The notes under the pieces are model-generated. The model saw only the letters and a program-made list of their open reading frames with translations. It made no database searches and had not been told where the DNA came from. From Canna indica (Eukaryota; Streptophyta; Magnoliopsida; Zingiberales; Cannaceae), in assembly GCA_034359265.1 (NCBI GenBank), contig CP136896.1:21483501-21547500 (forward strand): a DNA stretch of 64,000 bases, read 5' to 3'. Of the stretch, positions 1 through 12,323 are shown one piece after another. Within the stretch, counting starts at the first letter, position 1, and each line of letters opens with the position of its first letter. Position numbers and translations under genes: made by a program.

Positions 1-179
1 TAATTCGAGTGTGTCGACCAACGTCCTTCCGATTTCTCGATTTCTCCTATTTTTCCGATCGCGGACGTCGTGTGCTAATCGATATGGAACCAGAAAGATT
101 TCTCAATTAAATTATTAGTTTCATGTTTGTTATCATCAAAACTGAGATTAAGACCAAGGTTGAAAATCTTAAGCCAACA
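1..179 (-). repeat. LTR fragment of a copia (SIRE/Maximus-like) family, cut by window edge
   Basis: This is the start of an LTR read on the minus strand. The plus strand ends in ...AAGCCAACA, the reverse complement of a TGTTGGC start. The stretch over about 110-179 is nearly identical to the ends of the LTRs at 11930-11999 and 7940-8020 and, inverted, to the start of the LTR at 56345. The other end lies outside the window. Family naming is an inference from the gag fragment near 22 kb. Confidence 0.7.
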
Positions 180-1019
180 ATTTTGTTATAAGTTATCATA
201 TTTCCATGGAAGATTCTTACGTACTTTTTAAGAGGAAGGTTTGTCCCCTTCACTGAAAGGCTTTGCACCTTTCATCTCTCAAATTGGTAATTGTTGACGT
301 TTTATATTTTTGTTTCAACCTAACAAAGAAATAGAAGTATGAAAAAATTAGTGAAAAGAAAGTGGTCACATCAATTGAGGTAAGCTTTTTCCTTCCATCA
401 ATTTCAAATTTTGATTTTATTAATTTTTTAGTCTAAAATTTGCTTGTTGACCCTAAATATCATGTTATGTCTGTATTTTGCAGGTTTTCAGTTTGATTAT
501 ATATTTGATTGGACCATCATGAGTATCAACAGACACAAAAGTTTAAAAAGCTCTTCATGTCGGTGCTATTTTTCAGATTAACGGGTCAACTGTTTGGAAC
601 ATGTCAAACTTACGAAACGTTATTGTTAGAAGACAATATTGATTTATTAAAAGACAATATTGATCTATGTTTAAGTTCATTAGTTGATAATTACTAAGTT
701 TGGATTAATGTTATATTTTAGTAGTTTGGATTTATGCAATGTACTCTATATTTAATAGAAAAATGTTCGTTAAATATTAATTTATGTAATGCATTCTTAT
801 ATTGTTAATAAATTACAAAATTTTAAAAAAAAAATTTAATAACAACAAGTTGAGATTAAACTTATTTTTGTATGACAGTTTTGAAATACTCTCTTTAGTG
901 ACAATAACGGTTTGAAAATGCTATATAAATATATATGATAACTAATTAATTATGCTATTGTAGAGAGAAGTAATCAGCAACGGATAACGGTTTGAAAATG
1001 CTATATAAATATATATGAT
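180..1019. other. AT-rich spacer without a recognised gene
   Basis: No open frame here resembles a known protein. The only structure seen is a direct duplication next to the CACTA element, listed separately. Confidence 0.5.
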
Positions 1020-1023
1020 AACT
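904..1023. repeat. 40-bp direct duplication with an 80-bp period
   Basis: A stretch of about 40 bp beginning ATAACGGTTTGAAAATGC occurs at 904-943 and again at 984-1023. The sequence between them contains AATCAGCAACGG, which resembles the subterminal motif of the CACTA element that starts at 1020. The second copy runs into that element's terminus, so the duplication may record an abnormal insertion or a slipped copy of the end (inference). Confidence 0.6.
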
Positions 1024-1938
1024 ACTAGAAATGTGTTAATCAGCAACGGACATCTGCAACGATCGCACGAGCCGTTGCAATAACTAACAGTGTTCTTACG
1101 GCCGCTCGGACCGTTGCAGATGCGATATATTAGCAACGGCTTTCTTAAGGCCGCTCCAGCCATTGCTACCAAGTGGATGGCGCGCAAATGATATAAGTTA
1201 TCAACAACGGCGTCTGTAAGGCCGTGTCGGCCGTTGCTAATGATATTATCACATTAGCAACGAATTACTTACGGTTCCTCTACCCGTTGCTCTTTAGTCG
1301 ATGGTGCACTCGCGGCACGAAAATGAAATACTTATCAACAACGACCTTCTATAGGACCCACGGTCATTGCTGATGATATGTATTCATCTGCAACGCTGTT
1401 GTAACAGATGAGTGAGACATTGCTGATAAGTTTATTTAACACGCCGCGATCGCACCCGCCCCCTTTCCATGCTTCTTCTTCCTTCTTCTGCCGACGTTGT
1501 CGTCGAGTGATTGCTGCGTATCTTTGCCTGCTGACGCCGCTCGTTGCCGAACCATTTCCTTCCCGGTACTCTGTGCGCGCCCCCCTTCCCTTCCTCCTAT
1601 ACTAGGGTCGATCGAAACCCTAGGTTTAGGGTTTTGATCGGTAGTCGAAGCTTTGTCGAGTGTCCAATGTCGGACACTGGACTCAGGCGCCAGAATAGTA
1701 ATTTAGGGTTAAACCTTTTTTTCCTTTTATTAAACCTGATAATTTAGGGTTAGATTAATATAGATTTAAGGTTAATTAAATGTTTAGATTAATTTAGATT
1801 AATGTTTAGATTAGATTAATTTAGATTAATATTTAATGTTTTTTTAGGTTAAATGTATATAATGTTTAATGTTAATATCTATTAATTAAATTTAGTTTAG
1901 ATTAATTTTATTGTTAATCTTTAGATTTAGATTAATTA

Positions 1939-2065
1939 GAATCGTCCACTTTGCACTCGCGCCAGAATCATACACTTTGGACTCACATCGAAATCGTCCA
2001 CTTTGGACTCGCGTTGGAATCATCCACTTCGGACTCGTGCTGGAATCGTCCACTGTGGTCTCGAA
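1939..2065 (+). repeat. 26-bp tandem repeat, about five degenerate units
   Basis: Units of the type AATCGTCCACTTTGGACTCG recur about every 26 bp. The second CACTA copy has seven cleaner units at 46452-46633, so the array is a family feature. Its role is unknown. Confidence 0.7.
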
Positions 2066-2270
2066 CTGACATCCAAAAATTTAGAAAATAATCATACATC
2101 CGACGAGTTGATACGTTTCGTGTACGCATCGACGAGTCGGATATGATTTAGCAAAACCTTAGATCCTTTCGGGGGTTGTATGTTCGTGCAAAACAAGCAG
2201 ATGATCTTTTATACGACGTACAACCCTTGAATTGTCACTAATTGGATAATTTGGGAACATAGTTATTTGT

Positions 2271-2440
2271 ATTGCACTTAGTTTTTTCTTTTAACCGTTA
2301 ACTCATTCTTAAATTTTGGCTATTGTATCTCTCTTGTTCTCCGATACGCGCCTAGATGATATGCGTATTCGGAGAACTGTAGGGAGATGCTGCCAAAATT
2401 TAGAATGAAGTTAGTTGTTAAAAGAAATACTTAGTACAAT
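2271..2440. repeat. Imperfect inverted repeat inside the CACTA element
   Basis: The arm at 2271-2320 pairs with 2388-2440; both contain variants of AAATTTTGGC and CTTTTAAC. The segment around CTCCGATACGCG / TGCGTATTCGGAGA at about 2339-2375 closes the stem. The second copy lacks this part, which lies inside its deletion. It may be a folded intron or a small nested element. Confidence 0.6.
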
Positions 2441-2949
2441 ATGAATAATATGAATCTCGAATGGAATAGAACTATCTCACCTAAAGACATTAACTTAAGA
2501 AATTGTCATTGATTGAAAGAATCATGTCGAGCAATCGAAGTTGGATGTACCGACGTCTTGATCGTGGAGTTTTAACGAATGAGTTTCGATTAGGCATAAC
2601 TTACTTCCTAAATTTTGCCTATTCAAATCGGAAATTCGTTAGCGCCGGTGATAAAATCTGATGTCCATGTCGCATTTGCTTGAATAGATGATTTTTGGAT
2701 CGAGAAACTGTCACTCTACATCTGTATATCAAAGGATTTGCACCAAGATATTTTCTATGAACTTGTCACAGGGAGTCACGTGAAGTCGGGACGTCGAGCA
2801 ATCCTTTCGTTCAAACACATGGTGAATCTTCCTCTACTGGTATTTCTTCATCCAGTCTAACTAATCCCTATAAAACTATGATACTTGATATTTTTGGGGG
2901 TCAATTCCAATATATTGAATGATAATGTCTAGCGGCTAGCTACCAAAAC

Positions 2950-3632
2950 GCCAGTGCCACCATATACTACGGGTGTTGATGTCATAGAATTGCCACTAGA
3001 AGTACAACATGTGGTAGAGATTGAATTGCCTAATAAAGAAGCCGTAGAATTTTACGAGATGTTGAAAATTGCCGATGAACCTTTGTACGAGAATTGTCCT
3101 AAATAAACTAGGTTTTCGGCAATGACACAACTTTTGAATATCATACAAACTACATCCAAAATGAACCTTTAAATGTCATTTGTTCGATACAACAGATAGG
3201 GGCATGAAAGTTCATCCAAAATACAAACTTTTTGAGATTAATTATAAATCGAAATTGACAGCAAATGAGCCTTTTATATTGGCATCACAAGATGAACAAG
3301 TATATTACGCGAAGTATCCGACTCGAAATAAAGATAGATCAGATTGACGTGTAGTTTGTAAGACTAAAGCTAGAGGAAGAATTGATCCGATAGCAGGAGA
3401 AAATGAGCTGATACCTGATATGATGGATGATTTCTATCAAGAAAATGATCTTCCCATGGTAGATCGTATTATTCCAATACTCGAGGATGCGGACACAGCG
3501 TTAGTTCAATTAGAAGTTGGATATGTTGATGATGACAATCATGATGTTGTGGAAAGTGGAGATGAAGAAGTAGAATTTGAAGAAGATGAAGAAGAAGAAT
3601 TCGAAGACAATTACTCAGATGGCGAGGAATAA
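2950..3632 (+). pseudogene. CACTA transposase (TnpD-type) C-terminal remnant, DUF4216-like
   Basis: Translating across several frames gives the pattern of the DUF4216 tail of plant CACTA transposases. Visible pieces are a D-x-R-GMKVHPKYKLFEINYKSKL-like stretch, then FILASQDEQVYYAKYP and a CKTKARGRIDP-like stretch, followed by an acidic tail rich in D and E that ends at the TAA at 3630. Frame changes and stops (for example near 3105, 3195 and 3345) break it. The upstream catalytic Transposase_21 portion is not visible here, so this copy cannot code for its own transposase. Confidence 0.7.
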
Positions 3633-3706
3633 TTGTAAAGTATATCTTCTATTAAATATATCTCTACTATATATATATAATCTAATTATATTCTTATTTG
3701 ACAGCT

Positions 3707-5103
3707 ATGGTGGGTCGTGGTTATCGTCGGACGAGAGCTACAAAGTCTCCGATCGGTGAGACTCCTGATTCTACCGCACTTGCTCCTGGTGCTGATCTTC
3801 CTTCCGCCGAGGCTAGTACATCAAGATGCAGACGGCCACGCAGGCCGTACAGGATTCAGCCTCCACCAGCCGTGGAACAACGTCATTTTATTTGTGTGGT
3901 CGGGGAGCGGTAATGTATTTTGCACCATGAATTATATATAATTCATTATATCATAATATAATATTGTGTTTTATTTTTGTTATGCAAGTTCGAGCAGGAG
4001 GATGCCCCAGGACTATATCGGGGACAATCCGACGATATATGCGTGGGGCATGGCCTACTTGGTCCCATGTGCCCCGTGAGCACATGGACATGCTTTGGCA
4101 CGAGTTTGAGGTACGTATTTAAAATTTTTATATACATGATGATTGTTATTGGTACTGATATTATTATTTTGCAAGGTCACTATACTTGGCCAGAGCAGCA
4201 GAGGCCATTCATTTACAATGCCTGGGAAGCCATTTCCCGATAGAGGTACAACTACCAGATGGGGCAGGCCCGGGCACAAGTGGTGGCCCGAGTTGGGGCC
4301 ACAACCATAGCGGAGACTCGAGGATACGGCCCCGATTAGGTTACTCCTGACATTTGGGATCAGCTCATGTCGATATGGTCGACTGAGCGGTGGCAAGAGG
4401 TATCTAGGATTGCGGCTAGAAACCACATGTCCAGGGGAGGAGCGTGTCACACTAGCGGCTCTATTTCATTTGTCATGCACGCGAGATGCATGGTAAGTAT
4501 TATACCTTATTTTGAATTATATATTTTATTTATTACTCTGTGTACTAATTAATGTATTTGTTTTGTAAATGTAGACGACGATGATGGATAACGGGACTAT
4601 CCAGCGACCCTCCCCAATGGAGTTATTTGAGCGGACTCACTGTCGAGGACATGGGGCAGGAGAGTACATCGACATCCATTATGCAATCATCATGGTAAGT
4701 ATATTTGTTTCAATTATGCATTATTTATTTATAATTTAAGTTTTAGAAAAAATATGAAACAAAAACCAAACTCGTGTAGGAGACCTACACTCAAACGGTG
4801 ATGCAACGCGGGAGCACCCCTGAGGACTTTGACACGGGAGCGTGGGTCGAGGCCGCAGGTGGCTGGGACCACGATCGCGACTATGGTTTTGCTGATAGTG
4901 GCCATGCGCGAGCTGTGCTCGGGCCACTTGGGGCACCGATCCCTCCGGCAACCGTTGAGCGACCCTCCACCTCCAGGATTAATGATCAGAGCATAAGGAT
5001 ATCAACACTGGAGGAGACGGTGGCACAACATAGTGAGATGATAGCTCATAAGAGTCAAATGATGGTTGAGATGCATGCCATGCTGAGACAGATGACAGGT
5101 TAG
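3707..5103 (+). pseudogene. TnpA-like (Transposase_24) gene, degenerate
   Basis: This aligns exon by exon with the intact gene at 46962-48506. It opens with MVGRGYRRTRATKSPIGETP and has matching blocks near 3988-4111, 4174-4492, 4575-4693 and 4779-5103. Damage seen: the acceptor before block 2 reads TGCAAG instead of TGCAGG; block 2 shifts frame (the GAWPTWSHVP-like part is in another frame); block 3 has an in-frame TAG near 4336; and the tail stops early at 5101-5103. Intact relatives are thought to bind the subterminal repeats; this copy is probably silent. Confidence 0.82.
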
Positions 5104-5774
5104 TCCAGCGGTGTACACTCAAATCCATCGTCATCGACTCAATCCATGCCGGTGTACACTCAAGTACTCCAGACCCCGTCGTATGATCCTGACCTTCCTC
5201 CACCATCGTAGTGAGCTTTTATTATTTTATGACTTGATTGACTTGGATATTGACTTGTTATATACTTGTTACTTGGATATCTTAGAGATACTTATTTATG
5301 ACTTGTTACTTGGATATATTGATTTGTATCGTATTGATACGATAGTTTTGATTTCGTATATTTTTTAAACGATTGTGGATAATTATAATTATAAGTATAA
5401 TTGTGTTTTGATGTATATCTGGGTGTCTGTGATGTGTATGTAAATGTATGTGTATCTCAATGGATGTGTGTATGGGTGTGTGAGTTATGTATCAGGTTAT
5501 AAATGTATAAATGAAAAATTCTAATTTTGAAATTTCTCAGTTATAGGTTAGCATCATCAACAACGACTTTCCCACGGTCATTCGTGTAAAAGCCATTGCT
5601 GAAAGTGTATCGTAATTCCGGGGCCGCAAACTCAAAGTCGTTGCTGATGAACTACAGCAATGGCTTAGCAACAGCCTTTCAGCAAAGGCTTTGCAACGGC
5701 AAGTGGGCCGTAGCTGACGGCAACATTTGCAATAGTCGATGTGCCGTTGCTGAGCCGTTGATGATAATGTAGTG

Positions 5775-6035
5775 ATTCTCAAGATGATTTACAACCTGCA
5801 ACTGCTCAAGTATCCCAACAATACGGGGAAGCAAAAAGGCTTGCTTGATGCAGATAGAAGTAAGAGGTGTGAGTTGCATCGCACCTACGAGCACACCACC
5901 GAAGAGTGTGCGATGCTAAAAAATCATATTGTGAGCCTAATACGGGAAGGCCACCTCAACCGCTACGTAGGCCGCAAGAGAAGTTGTAACTACGGCTCCA
6001 AGCATCGAAGTTGGCCAACCGAGCAGTAAAATCCA
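5775..6035 (+). pseudogene. Retrotransposon gag fragment, probably Gypsy type
   Basis: The reading frame over 5772-6029 contains KRCELHRTYEHTTEECAML followed by a LIREGHLNRYVG-like segment. That spacing of C, H, H, E-E-C and a LKxxI-EGHL block is typical of the short C-terminal gag region of plant Gypsy elements. It sits directly against the right end of the CACTA element with no other part of the retroelement nearby. Confidence 0.6.
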
Positions 6036-6084
6036 TAGAGTTTTCGACCATATAGCTGGGGGATTCGATGGAGGAGGCGAGATG

Positions 6085-8020
6085 TGTTGGGCGAATGGCC
6101 ACACTAGTGGGGGAATGAATAGTGTGTTATACTAATCTTAAGCCTATGTTCAGTTTAATCATTTCTTGAATTACTTGGGCAAATTCATAATTCAAATAGC
6201 TAAATATGTGCGGAAGCAATAAATAAAACAATTAAGAGCAACTATGCACACAATCAAATGCCAACGCTAACACAAAGATTTATAATGGTTCGGGGCCCTT
6301 TCCTACTCTACTACCTAAGCACCTCCGCTTAGGATTTTAAACTCTAGTTTACTAGTTTAAGGTGTATCCTACAAGAGGAGTTACAACAAGCTAAGGCTCC
6401 GACCCTCACATCTGAGGGTTACTCTCATCCCAAGAGCACCTTAACAACTATTCTCCTAAGGACTACACAACTAACTCTAGTGGACTAAGGTCTCGTTTAG
6501 TTAACTTGGGAAATAACTTTCTGCAGAAAATTATAATTCCCATGAATTAATTTTCCATATGTATTTTTCAGGAAGTACCTAAAAAGTATTTGGTTGACAA
6601 AAAGTTAATTAATAGGAAGTGTAACTTTTCACCTATAACATGTTTGGTTGGCATGAGTACTTCCTAGGAAGTACATATGAAATTACCAATATATCTTTCT
6701 TTTATAAATTAATATTTTAGTGTATATGTATTGGTATATATGAAAAATAAATTTTATTTGTAAATTAATATTGTAAAATATAATATAATTTGTTCATATA
6801 TAATTAATATAATATATACTTTATTATATAGAAAAAATAATTTTTATTTATAATTAATATGAAAAATTATATATTTTTCTTAATAAAATAAAATAAAATA
6901 AAATAAATATGCAAAGAATTCAAGAATTATCTAATCTTATAATATTGACAACATAAATTATAAATTCCACATTAAATGCAAATGTGAGGTCAATGTTGAC
7001 TCTTTTTTTCAAATACAATACATGAAGTACAACTTACCTAGGGCCCCTTAGGTAAGTTACCTTCTGTGTTCTGCAAAATGCGGGAAGTGTGTCAATCAAA
7101 CAAGAGATCTTTTGGCTACTTGCTAGAAAGTACAACTTCCTGCAGGAAATTGTGTCAACCAATCGAGGCCTAAGTTTGCACCGGTGAACATATGCCTCTA
7201 CATCAAGGCAAACCATCCAACAGTTGTCCTAACATACTAGGTAAAAAACAATACTTTAAAAATTACAAAAATAATGAAAAATACACAAATAAATGGAGCA
7301 ACAAATCAAATGCAATTACTTAGCTCCAACCCAAAGACATAGCTCATATTAATGCACTTTGATGATGAATCAATTAGTTTCAAGGCTCACTTGAAGAAGG
7401 TAGATGTAATAAGCTAGCCTTTCCCAAGAAATGGCTTAAGAATGCTTGGTAAATCTCAAATAATGACTCAATGAATAGTTGAGAACCAAGGAATGCTAAT
7501 TTCAAGAGTTTATATAGACCTCACCAAGGCATGAACTCAAAACTAGCCATTGGGCATTTCGGTCAATTATCGATCAAATCTCGTTTGACCGAGGATCGGC
7601 CGAGCTTTGACCGATCTATTATTGGAAAAATCAGTAACTTTTCGATTGATCACTGTCGGTCGATCGAAGATCAGCCGATAACTTGGTTGCGATCGATCGA
7701 CCGAAGATCGACGGATAACTTGGCTGATGTAGAGTTTTTTAACATTTTTGATCTGGGTTTTTGGGTTTTGGATTTCTATTTTTAGGGTTCTTATGCATCA
7801 AATATAGGAAAATACATATATTCTAGACATCCTAAACCTAAACTATATATATATTCCCGACGATTTCAAGCATTGACGAGCGTCCTTGCAATTTTTCCAA
7901 TCATGGACATCGCGCAAATCGACTTGGAACCTGGAAATATTTCTCCATGAAAACATTAATTTCATGTTTGTTATCATTAAAGCCGAAATTAAGATCTAGG
8001 TTAAAAACCTTAGGTCAATA
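6085..8020 (-). repeat. LTR of the SIRE-like copia family, split by a nested MITE
   Basis: Read on the minus strand, the LTR starts near 8020 (TATTGACCTAAGG, a mutated TGTTGGCC) and ends at 6085 (...GGCCATTCGCCCAACA). It shares the motif around GTGGGGGAATGAATAGTG, the GGTTCGGGGCCC block and the ACCTAAGCACCTCCGCTTAGG block with the LTRs at 10673 and 57.6 kb. A 682-bp MITE at 6489-7170 splits it; without that it is about 1.25 kb. I found no matching TSD at its outer ends. Confidence 0.72.
6489..7170. mobile_element. PIF/Harbinger (Tourist-like) MITE nested in an LTR
   Basis: The left end GGTCTCGTTTAGTTAAC and the inverted right end GGCCTCGATTGGTTGAC form a terminal inverted repeat. The flanks are TAA at 6486-6488 and TAA at 7171-7173. 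A 3-bp TAA/TTA duplication is diagnostic for Tourist-like elements. The body is AT-rich and non-coding. Confidence 0.82.
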
Positions 8021-8195
8021 ACTGAACACCAAACGAGGCAATGTGAGCATCAAATGAGGGAATCTAGGCACCAAATAGGGAAATTTGAACGCCAAATGAG
8101 GAAATATAAGCATCAAATGAGGGAATTTAGGCACCAAATGAGAGAATCTAGGCCCATAACGAGGGAATCTAGCCACCAAACTACATAGTCATCAT
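8021..8195. repeat. Degenerate tandem repeat of about 22 bp
   Basis: Variants of GGCACCAAATGAGGGAATCTA recur about seven times between 8021 and 8180, with stray related units near 8225 and 8340. No coding sense is visible. Confidence 0.7.
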
Positions 8196-8814
8196 ATTGG
8201 ATAATTTGTCCAATCGATCGTCAAACAAGGGAATCGTTGTCAGGTGAGGTGATCTGGATTATAGACATACAACCTACATTGTTAAGACAGACCGGACGCT
8301 TAGTTTGGTTAACCGATAAACGATGGAATGTGACAGTCAAATGGGGGAATCTGGTGATCAAATGAGAACCAGTGGAATTAGTGCATCTCGTCTTAGGCGC
8401 ATCAAGATGCATGCTGCGATGCGTGGCATCCCAAAAGCGCAATAGCACCATTTTTGCATGCATCCTTGGTTGCACACAAGTTTTGTTCGACATCGAGTCG
8501 TGCTATAATTGATAATGATTTCTATTGAGAAACCTGCACCAAATCGGTGTTGTAGCACCGGTTTCTTTTTTTTTCTAATCATCCCACGTTAGAAAGATTA
8601 ATCTTTCACCAGAACCAAATTTTTATGTATAGATTTAACAATCAAATCACATATTAACTTAGATTTGAAAACATCAATACAAATAAAATTATGAAATATA
8701 ATATATTTTTTTGTTAATCCCACGTCATCAAAAAAATTTCTTGATATCAGCACAAATACCAGAGGCGCTGATAATTAGTACAAATAGGAAAAAAATTATC
8801 GCCAGTACTAGAGG
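8196..8814. other. No gene recognised
   Basis: AT-rich DNA with scattered copies of the repeat upstream. Short open frames on both strands resemble nothing known to me. Confidence 0.4.
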
Positions 8815-9645
8815 CACTACAAGAAAAACGGGTATCAGTTATAGAAATTTTGTGACGACTAAAATTTATCAGAAACTATGACGGATTAGTGACGACGCGA
8901 AATGAGCTTTCTTCTTTTCAAAATAATGACAGACTTGTGACATGAAATCCGACACAGAACGATTCCATCAAAGATTCGTCACAAAATTTGTGACCAATTT
9001 TTAATAAATAGCATCATATAGTGACTAATTTTGTTTCCGCGTAATATTCAGACATTAATCTGTAACTAAATTTTTTCTCCATGTCCATCACGAAGCTACT
9101 ATAACAATGACATATCAGTGACAAAAGTAGAAATCCGGCACAAAATTAAACTAAATGGAAAATTTGTTATTATTTTGTTTTGTCTCACTTGGGTTAAATT
9201 TATTTTTTATTTATTCTTAATCATTATTAATATAATTTTTTCTAATCACATATGGATTAATTTTTTCCTATTTTTCTTAATTTTATAAATTGATACCTTA
9301 AGACCTGAAAATTTGTTGTCATATTATCTTTTATAAATTTCTTAAAACATTGTAAAAGTATAAATAATATAATATTGTATAATATTATAATGATCTATAA
9401 TATAATAATATAATTGATGGAATTAATCTAATTTGTGACGGAATTAATCAAATTTTATCTGTCACTAATCAGACATAATTCTGTCACAATATGTGACGAA
9501 AAATATGTTTGTTATCATGGATATGAGTGACAGGTTATGTGACTGAATCTTTTCTATCACAAATTTTTGTGATGGATGTATCTCGGATTTTCGAGCATTT
9601 GTGAAGGATTTTTCCGTCATTGATGCCCGATTTTTTTTTGTGGTG
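8815..9645. mobile_element. Non-autonomous CACTA-like element (MITE)
   Basis: The left end is CACTACAAGAAAAACGGG and the right end CCCGATTTTTTTTTGTGGTG, an imperfect inverted pair of the standard plant CACTA terminus. Motifs such as GTGACGG / CCGTCAC and TTTGTGAC recur in both orientations inside. There is no coding capacity. The 3-bp flanks do not match, so the exact borders are tentative. Confidence 0.65.
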
Positions 9646-10040
9646 ATACCAATATCCTAATTTATTCATTAAAGAGTTTTTACTCAAATTTATTCACTTT
9701 CTAAAAAAAATCTAAATTTTAATTTAGTTACCTAGCTATATAGCACCAATTTTTTGATTAATTATGGTGTTGGCTTTTAATTGAATTTTTTAGTGAGTGG
9801 CGGGGGGCGGATAAGCGTCATTGGCGTCGATTTGCGACATCTCTACACTTAGCGTGACCAAGAGAAGAAAGAGAAAGGATAGGAGAAGAAGAAGAGGTAG
9901 CATGTGTTTGTAGAGGAGGGAGAAGGAGAAAAGGAGGAAGGAGACGAAGAAACTCATCTACCTGATGCAATCCCACATGTCACTTCGTCGCGATGTCAGG
10001 AGAGAACGCTTTAACATGCAGGCAGGCCTAATTTCCATAA

Positions 10041-10494
10041 GGTTGTGTTTGGTACATTGCTTGGTAATGTTATAGTGGTAATCCACATTACCACAAGATA
10101 GTTTGTCACCTTCAATTTACTAGTAATATAATATTATCCCGTTTGGCATATTTTGTCAACATAGATGAAAATCTAATTTTGTATTTTTTGACTTCACAAA
10201 AAATACTAAAAAATCTTTGTCAGAATTTGGTGGTGTCTTGCATGAAGAATAATGTAGGAAGATAATGACATTATTGGAACTTGGGATTACCATTGGATGG
10301 TAATCCACATACCCATCTCCCATGAGAGCTATCTACATTATCACTAAATTACCACTTTGATGATAATATGGATTACCAGGGCAATCTGGATTACCGATAA
10401 AGTGCCGAATCAAACATGGTAATGTGCGGGACTTGAGAATTTAAAAGTCACATTATCTATTATGCAGATAGATTGATGCATACCAAACGCCCCC
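10041..10494. mobile_element. Tourist-like MITE
   Basis: The left terminus GGTTGTGTTTGGTAC pairs with the inverted right terminus GGGGCGTTTGGTATGC. It is flanked by TAA (10038-10040) and TTA (10495-10497), close to the TWA duplication of PIF/Harbinger MITEs. The interior repeats GGTAATCCACATTACC-like palindromes. Confidence 0.65.
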
Positions 10495-10672
10495 TTAGTA
10501 TCCTAGTTTCCCATCAACCAATGAACCTAAGCCTAGGTGAATGTGATGATTGATGGACCTTTCTAATTAAAATACATATATTCTTTAAATTTTGGATATA
10601 GTGGCAGCTTCATCGTAGATTGATCTATCAATTAAATTCGTTCAATTCCTCTCCTTCTACCCATATATCTTT

Positions 10673-11999
10673 TGTAAGTGAAATGGTCTACACTAGAGGG
10701 GAGGTGAATAATGTGTTAACTAAAACTTAAGTCTAATTTTAGTTTTAATCATTTTCTTGATTACTTAGGCAAGTGCTCAATTTAACTAGATGAATGCGGA
10801 AGCGAGTAAATAATACAAGTAATCAAAACACAATATAAGTAATGCTGACAAGATATGTTTATAGTGGTTCGGCCCCAATGTCTACTCCACTACCTAAGCA
10901 CACCGCTTAGTATTTCCAACTTAGCTTTACTAGATTTAAATTGTTTCCTTACACTTAAGGACTTTTCCTCGAAGAATCTCCACTCTCACACCAAGGCACT
11001 TCCACATCCGGAAGTCACCGTCTTCTCACCGAGAGCACTCTCCCACTTCAAACCCTAAACGACAACAAGAACTAATCCTATTAAACTAAGTACACCGGTG
11101 GACTTATGCCTCTACACCAATGCAACCACCAAACTCAAGACCTACACACTTGAGTAGCAATGAAATAAACACCAAAAATATAAGTAAATGAGAGCAATAA
11201 TAAACAATGAAAACTTAGGTCTCAACCAAGAAGTCATTGCTCCTCTTGATGCCTTGATGATGAAACAATTGAAGGTTGAAGGCAAGATCAAGGGTTTTTC
11301 TCTCCAAGCTAGGGTTTACTCAAAGGATGGCTCAACCAAGGTCTTGGATGTCAAAAGAGGTATCATGAAGTGTTAGTTGCTTTGGAAGGCAAGTTTTGGA
11401 TCTTATATAGAGATTCCAATGGTAGGAGCTTTGGCTCAACCAAGGTCTTGGATGTCAAAAGAGGTATCATGAAGTGTTAGTTGCTTTGGAAGGCAAATTT
11501 TGGATCTTATATAGAGATCCCAATGGTAGGAGCTTGATTTCAAATAAGCTCAACAAATAGAAATTCAAAATAGAGTCGTTGGGGGCATTCTGGTAATTCT
11601 GAATAGTTTGACTAGTTGATTCTGGGAATACTTGGAAAGTGTTTATGACTTGGAAACTCTTGGTATTAGTACATTCCAGTTGAAGTTTGGTCAACCGAAA
11701 CAATAAGGTTCTTTCTTCTAGTTTGGGTTTCTGGTTTGGTACTTTAGGTATCTTTGCATCATAATGAAGATTAGTACAATCATTCTAAACACTCTAAACC
11801 TAAACTCTATTCTTCCCGACGAGTCCGAGCATGTCGACCAACGTCCTTCCGATTCACCGATTTTTCAATATTTTCGATTGAGAATGTTGTGCGCCAACTG
11901 ATGTGGAACCTGAAAATATTTCTCCATGAAAATATTAGTTCCATGTTTGTTATCATCAAAACTGAGATTAAGACCAAGGTTGAAAACCTTAGGCCAACA
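10673..11999 (-). repeat. Solo LTR of the SIRE-like copia family
   Basis: On the minus strand it runs from TGTTGGCCTAAGG (11999) to ...CCATTTCACTTACA (10673), giving TG...CA ends and 1327 bp. The flanks TCTTT and CCTTT differ by one base, consistent with a 5-bp TSD. No internal retroelement sequence adjoins either end, so it is a solo LTR left by recombination. It carries a 104-bp internal duplication. Confidence 0.8.
11331..11538. repeat. 104-bp tandem duplication inside the LTR
   Basis: The unit starting CTCAACCAAGGTCTTGGATG at 11331 repeats at 11435 with only a few differences (for example AAGTTTTGG versus AAATTTTGG). It extends through GGTAGGAGCTT in both copies. The other LTRs of the family do not show it. 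Confidence 0.85.
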
Positions 12000-12120
12000 C
12001 CTTTCTCTCGGTTCAATCCAAAAAAAATATGTCAACAAAATTTCTATTGCGGATACCTAAATTTTGCTAACAAGATATAACTATAGGAAAAATACTAAAT
12101 CCTCCTAATTGATGTGTCTA

Positions 12121-12211
12121 ATAATCCTCCTAATACTCACATGTAATAAAGTGCACATGATTATTGACGAAATTGCAACTCATGCCATTGTGAGTAGTTA
12201 GGAGGATTATT
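12121..12211. repeat. Short inverted repeat, possible mini-MITE
   Basis: ATAATCCTCCTAATACTCAC at 12121-12140 pairs with GTGAGTAGTTAGGAGGATTAT at 12190-12210, giving a hairpin of about 90 nt. No flanking duplication was seen. Confidence 0.6.
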
Positions 12212-12323
12212 GTGCACATTTTTAGGATGATATAGTAACACTCTAACCATAGATATTGATCATTGTTTTTATCTTCTTTATGCATTTCCTCAAGAAAATA
12301 AACTTTTGATAAAAAAGAAAGCA

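Larger units (their letters stand above)
1020..5774 (+). mobile_element. CACTA (En/Spm) element, older decayed copy
   Basis: The left end reads aACTACTAGAAA, one change from CACTACTAGAAA, and the right end reads ...TAGTG. Both subterminal zones (about 1035-1400 and 5550-5765) carry many copies of AGCAACGG / CCGTTGCTG in both orientations, as expected for CACTA elements. Inside are a DUF4216-like transposase tail and a TnpA-like gene, both broken. The same family occurs intact at 45684-49140 in the same orientation. The 3-bp flanks (GAT on the left, ATT on the right) do not match, which fits age or rearrangement. Confidence 0.88.

Noticed and set aside
4055..4450. 131-codon minus-strand frame
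   Set aside because: It is the antisense of the decayed TnpA-like gene; a matching antisense frame at 47405-47761 reflects shared composition, not coding.
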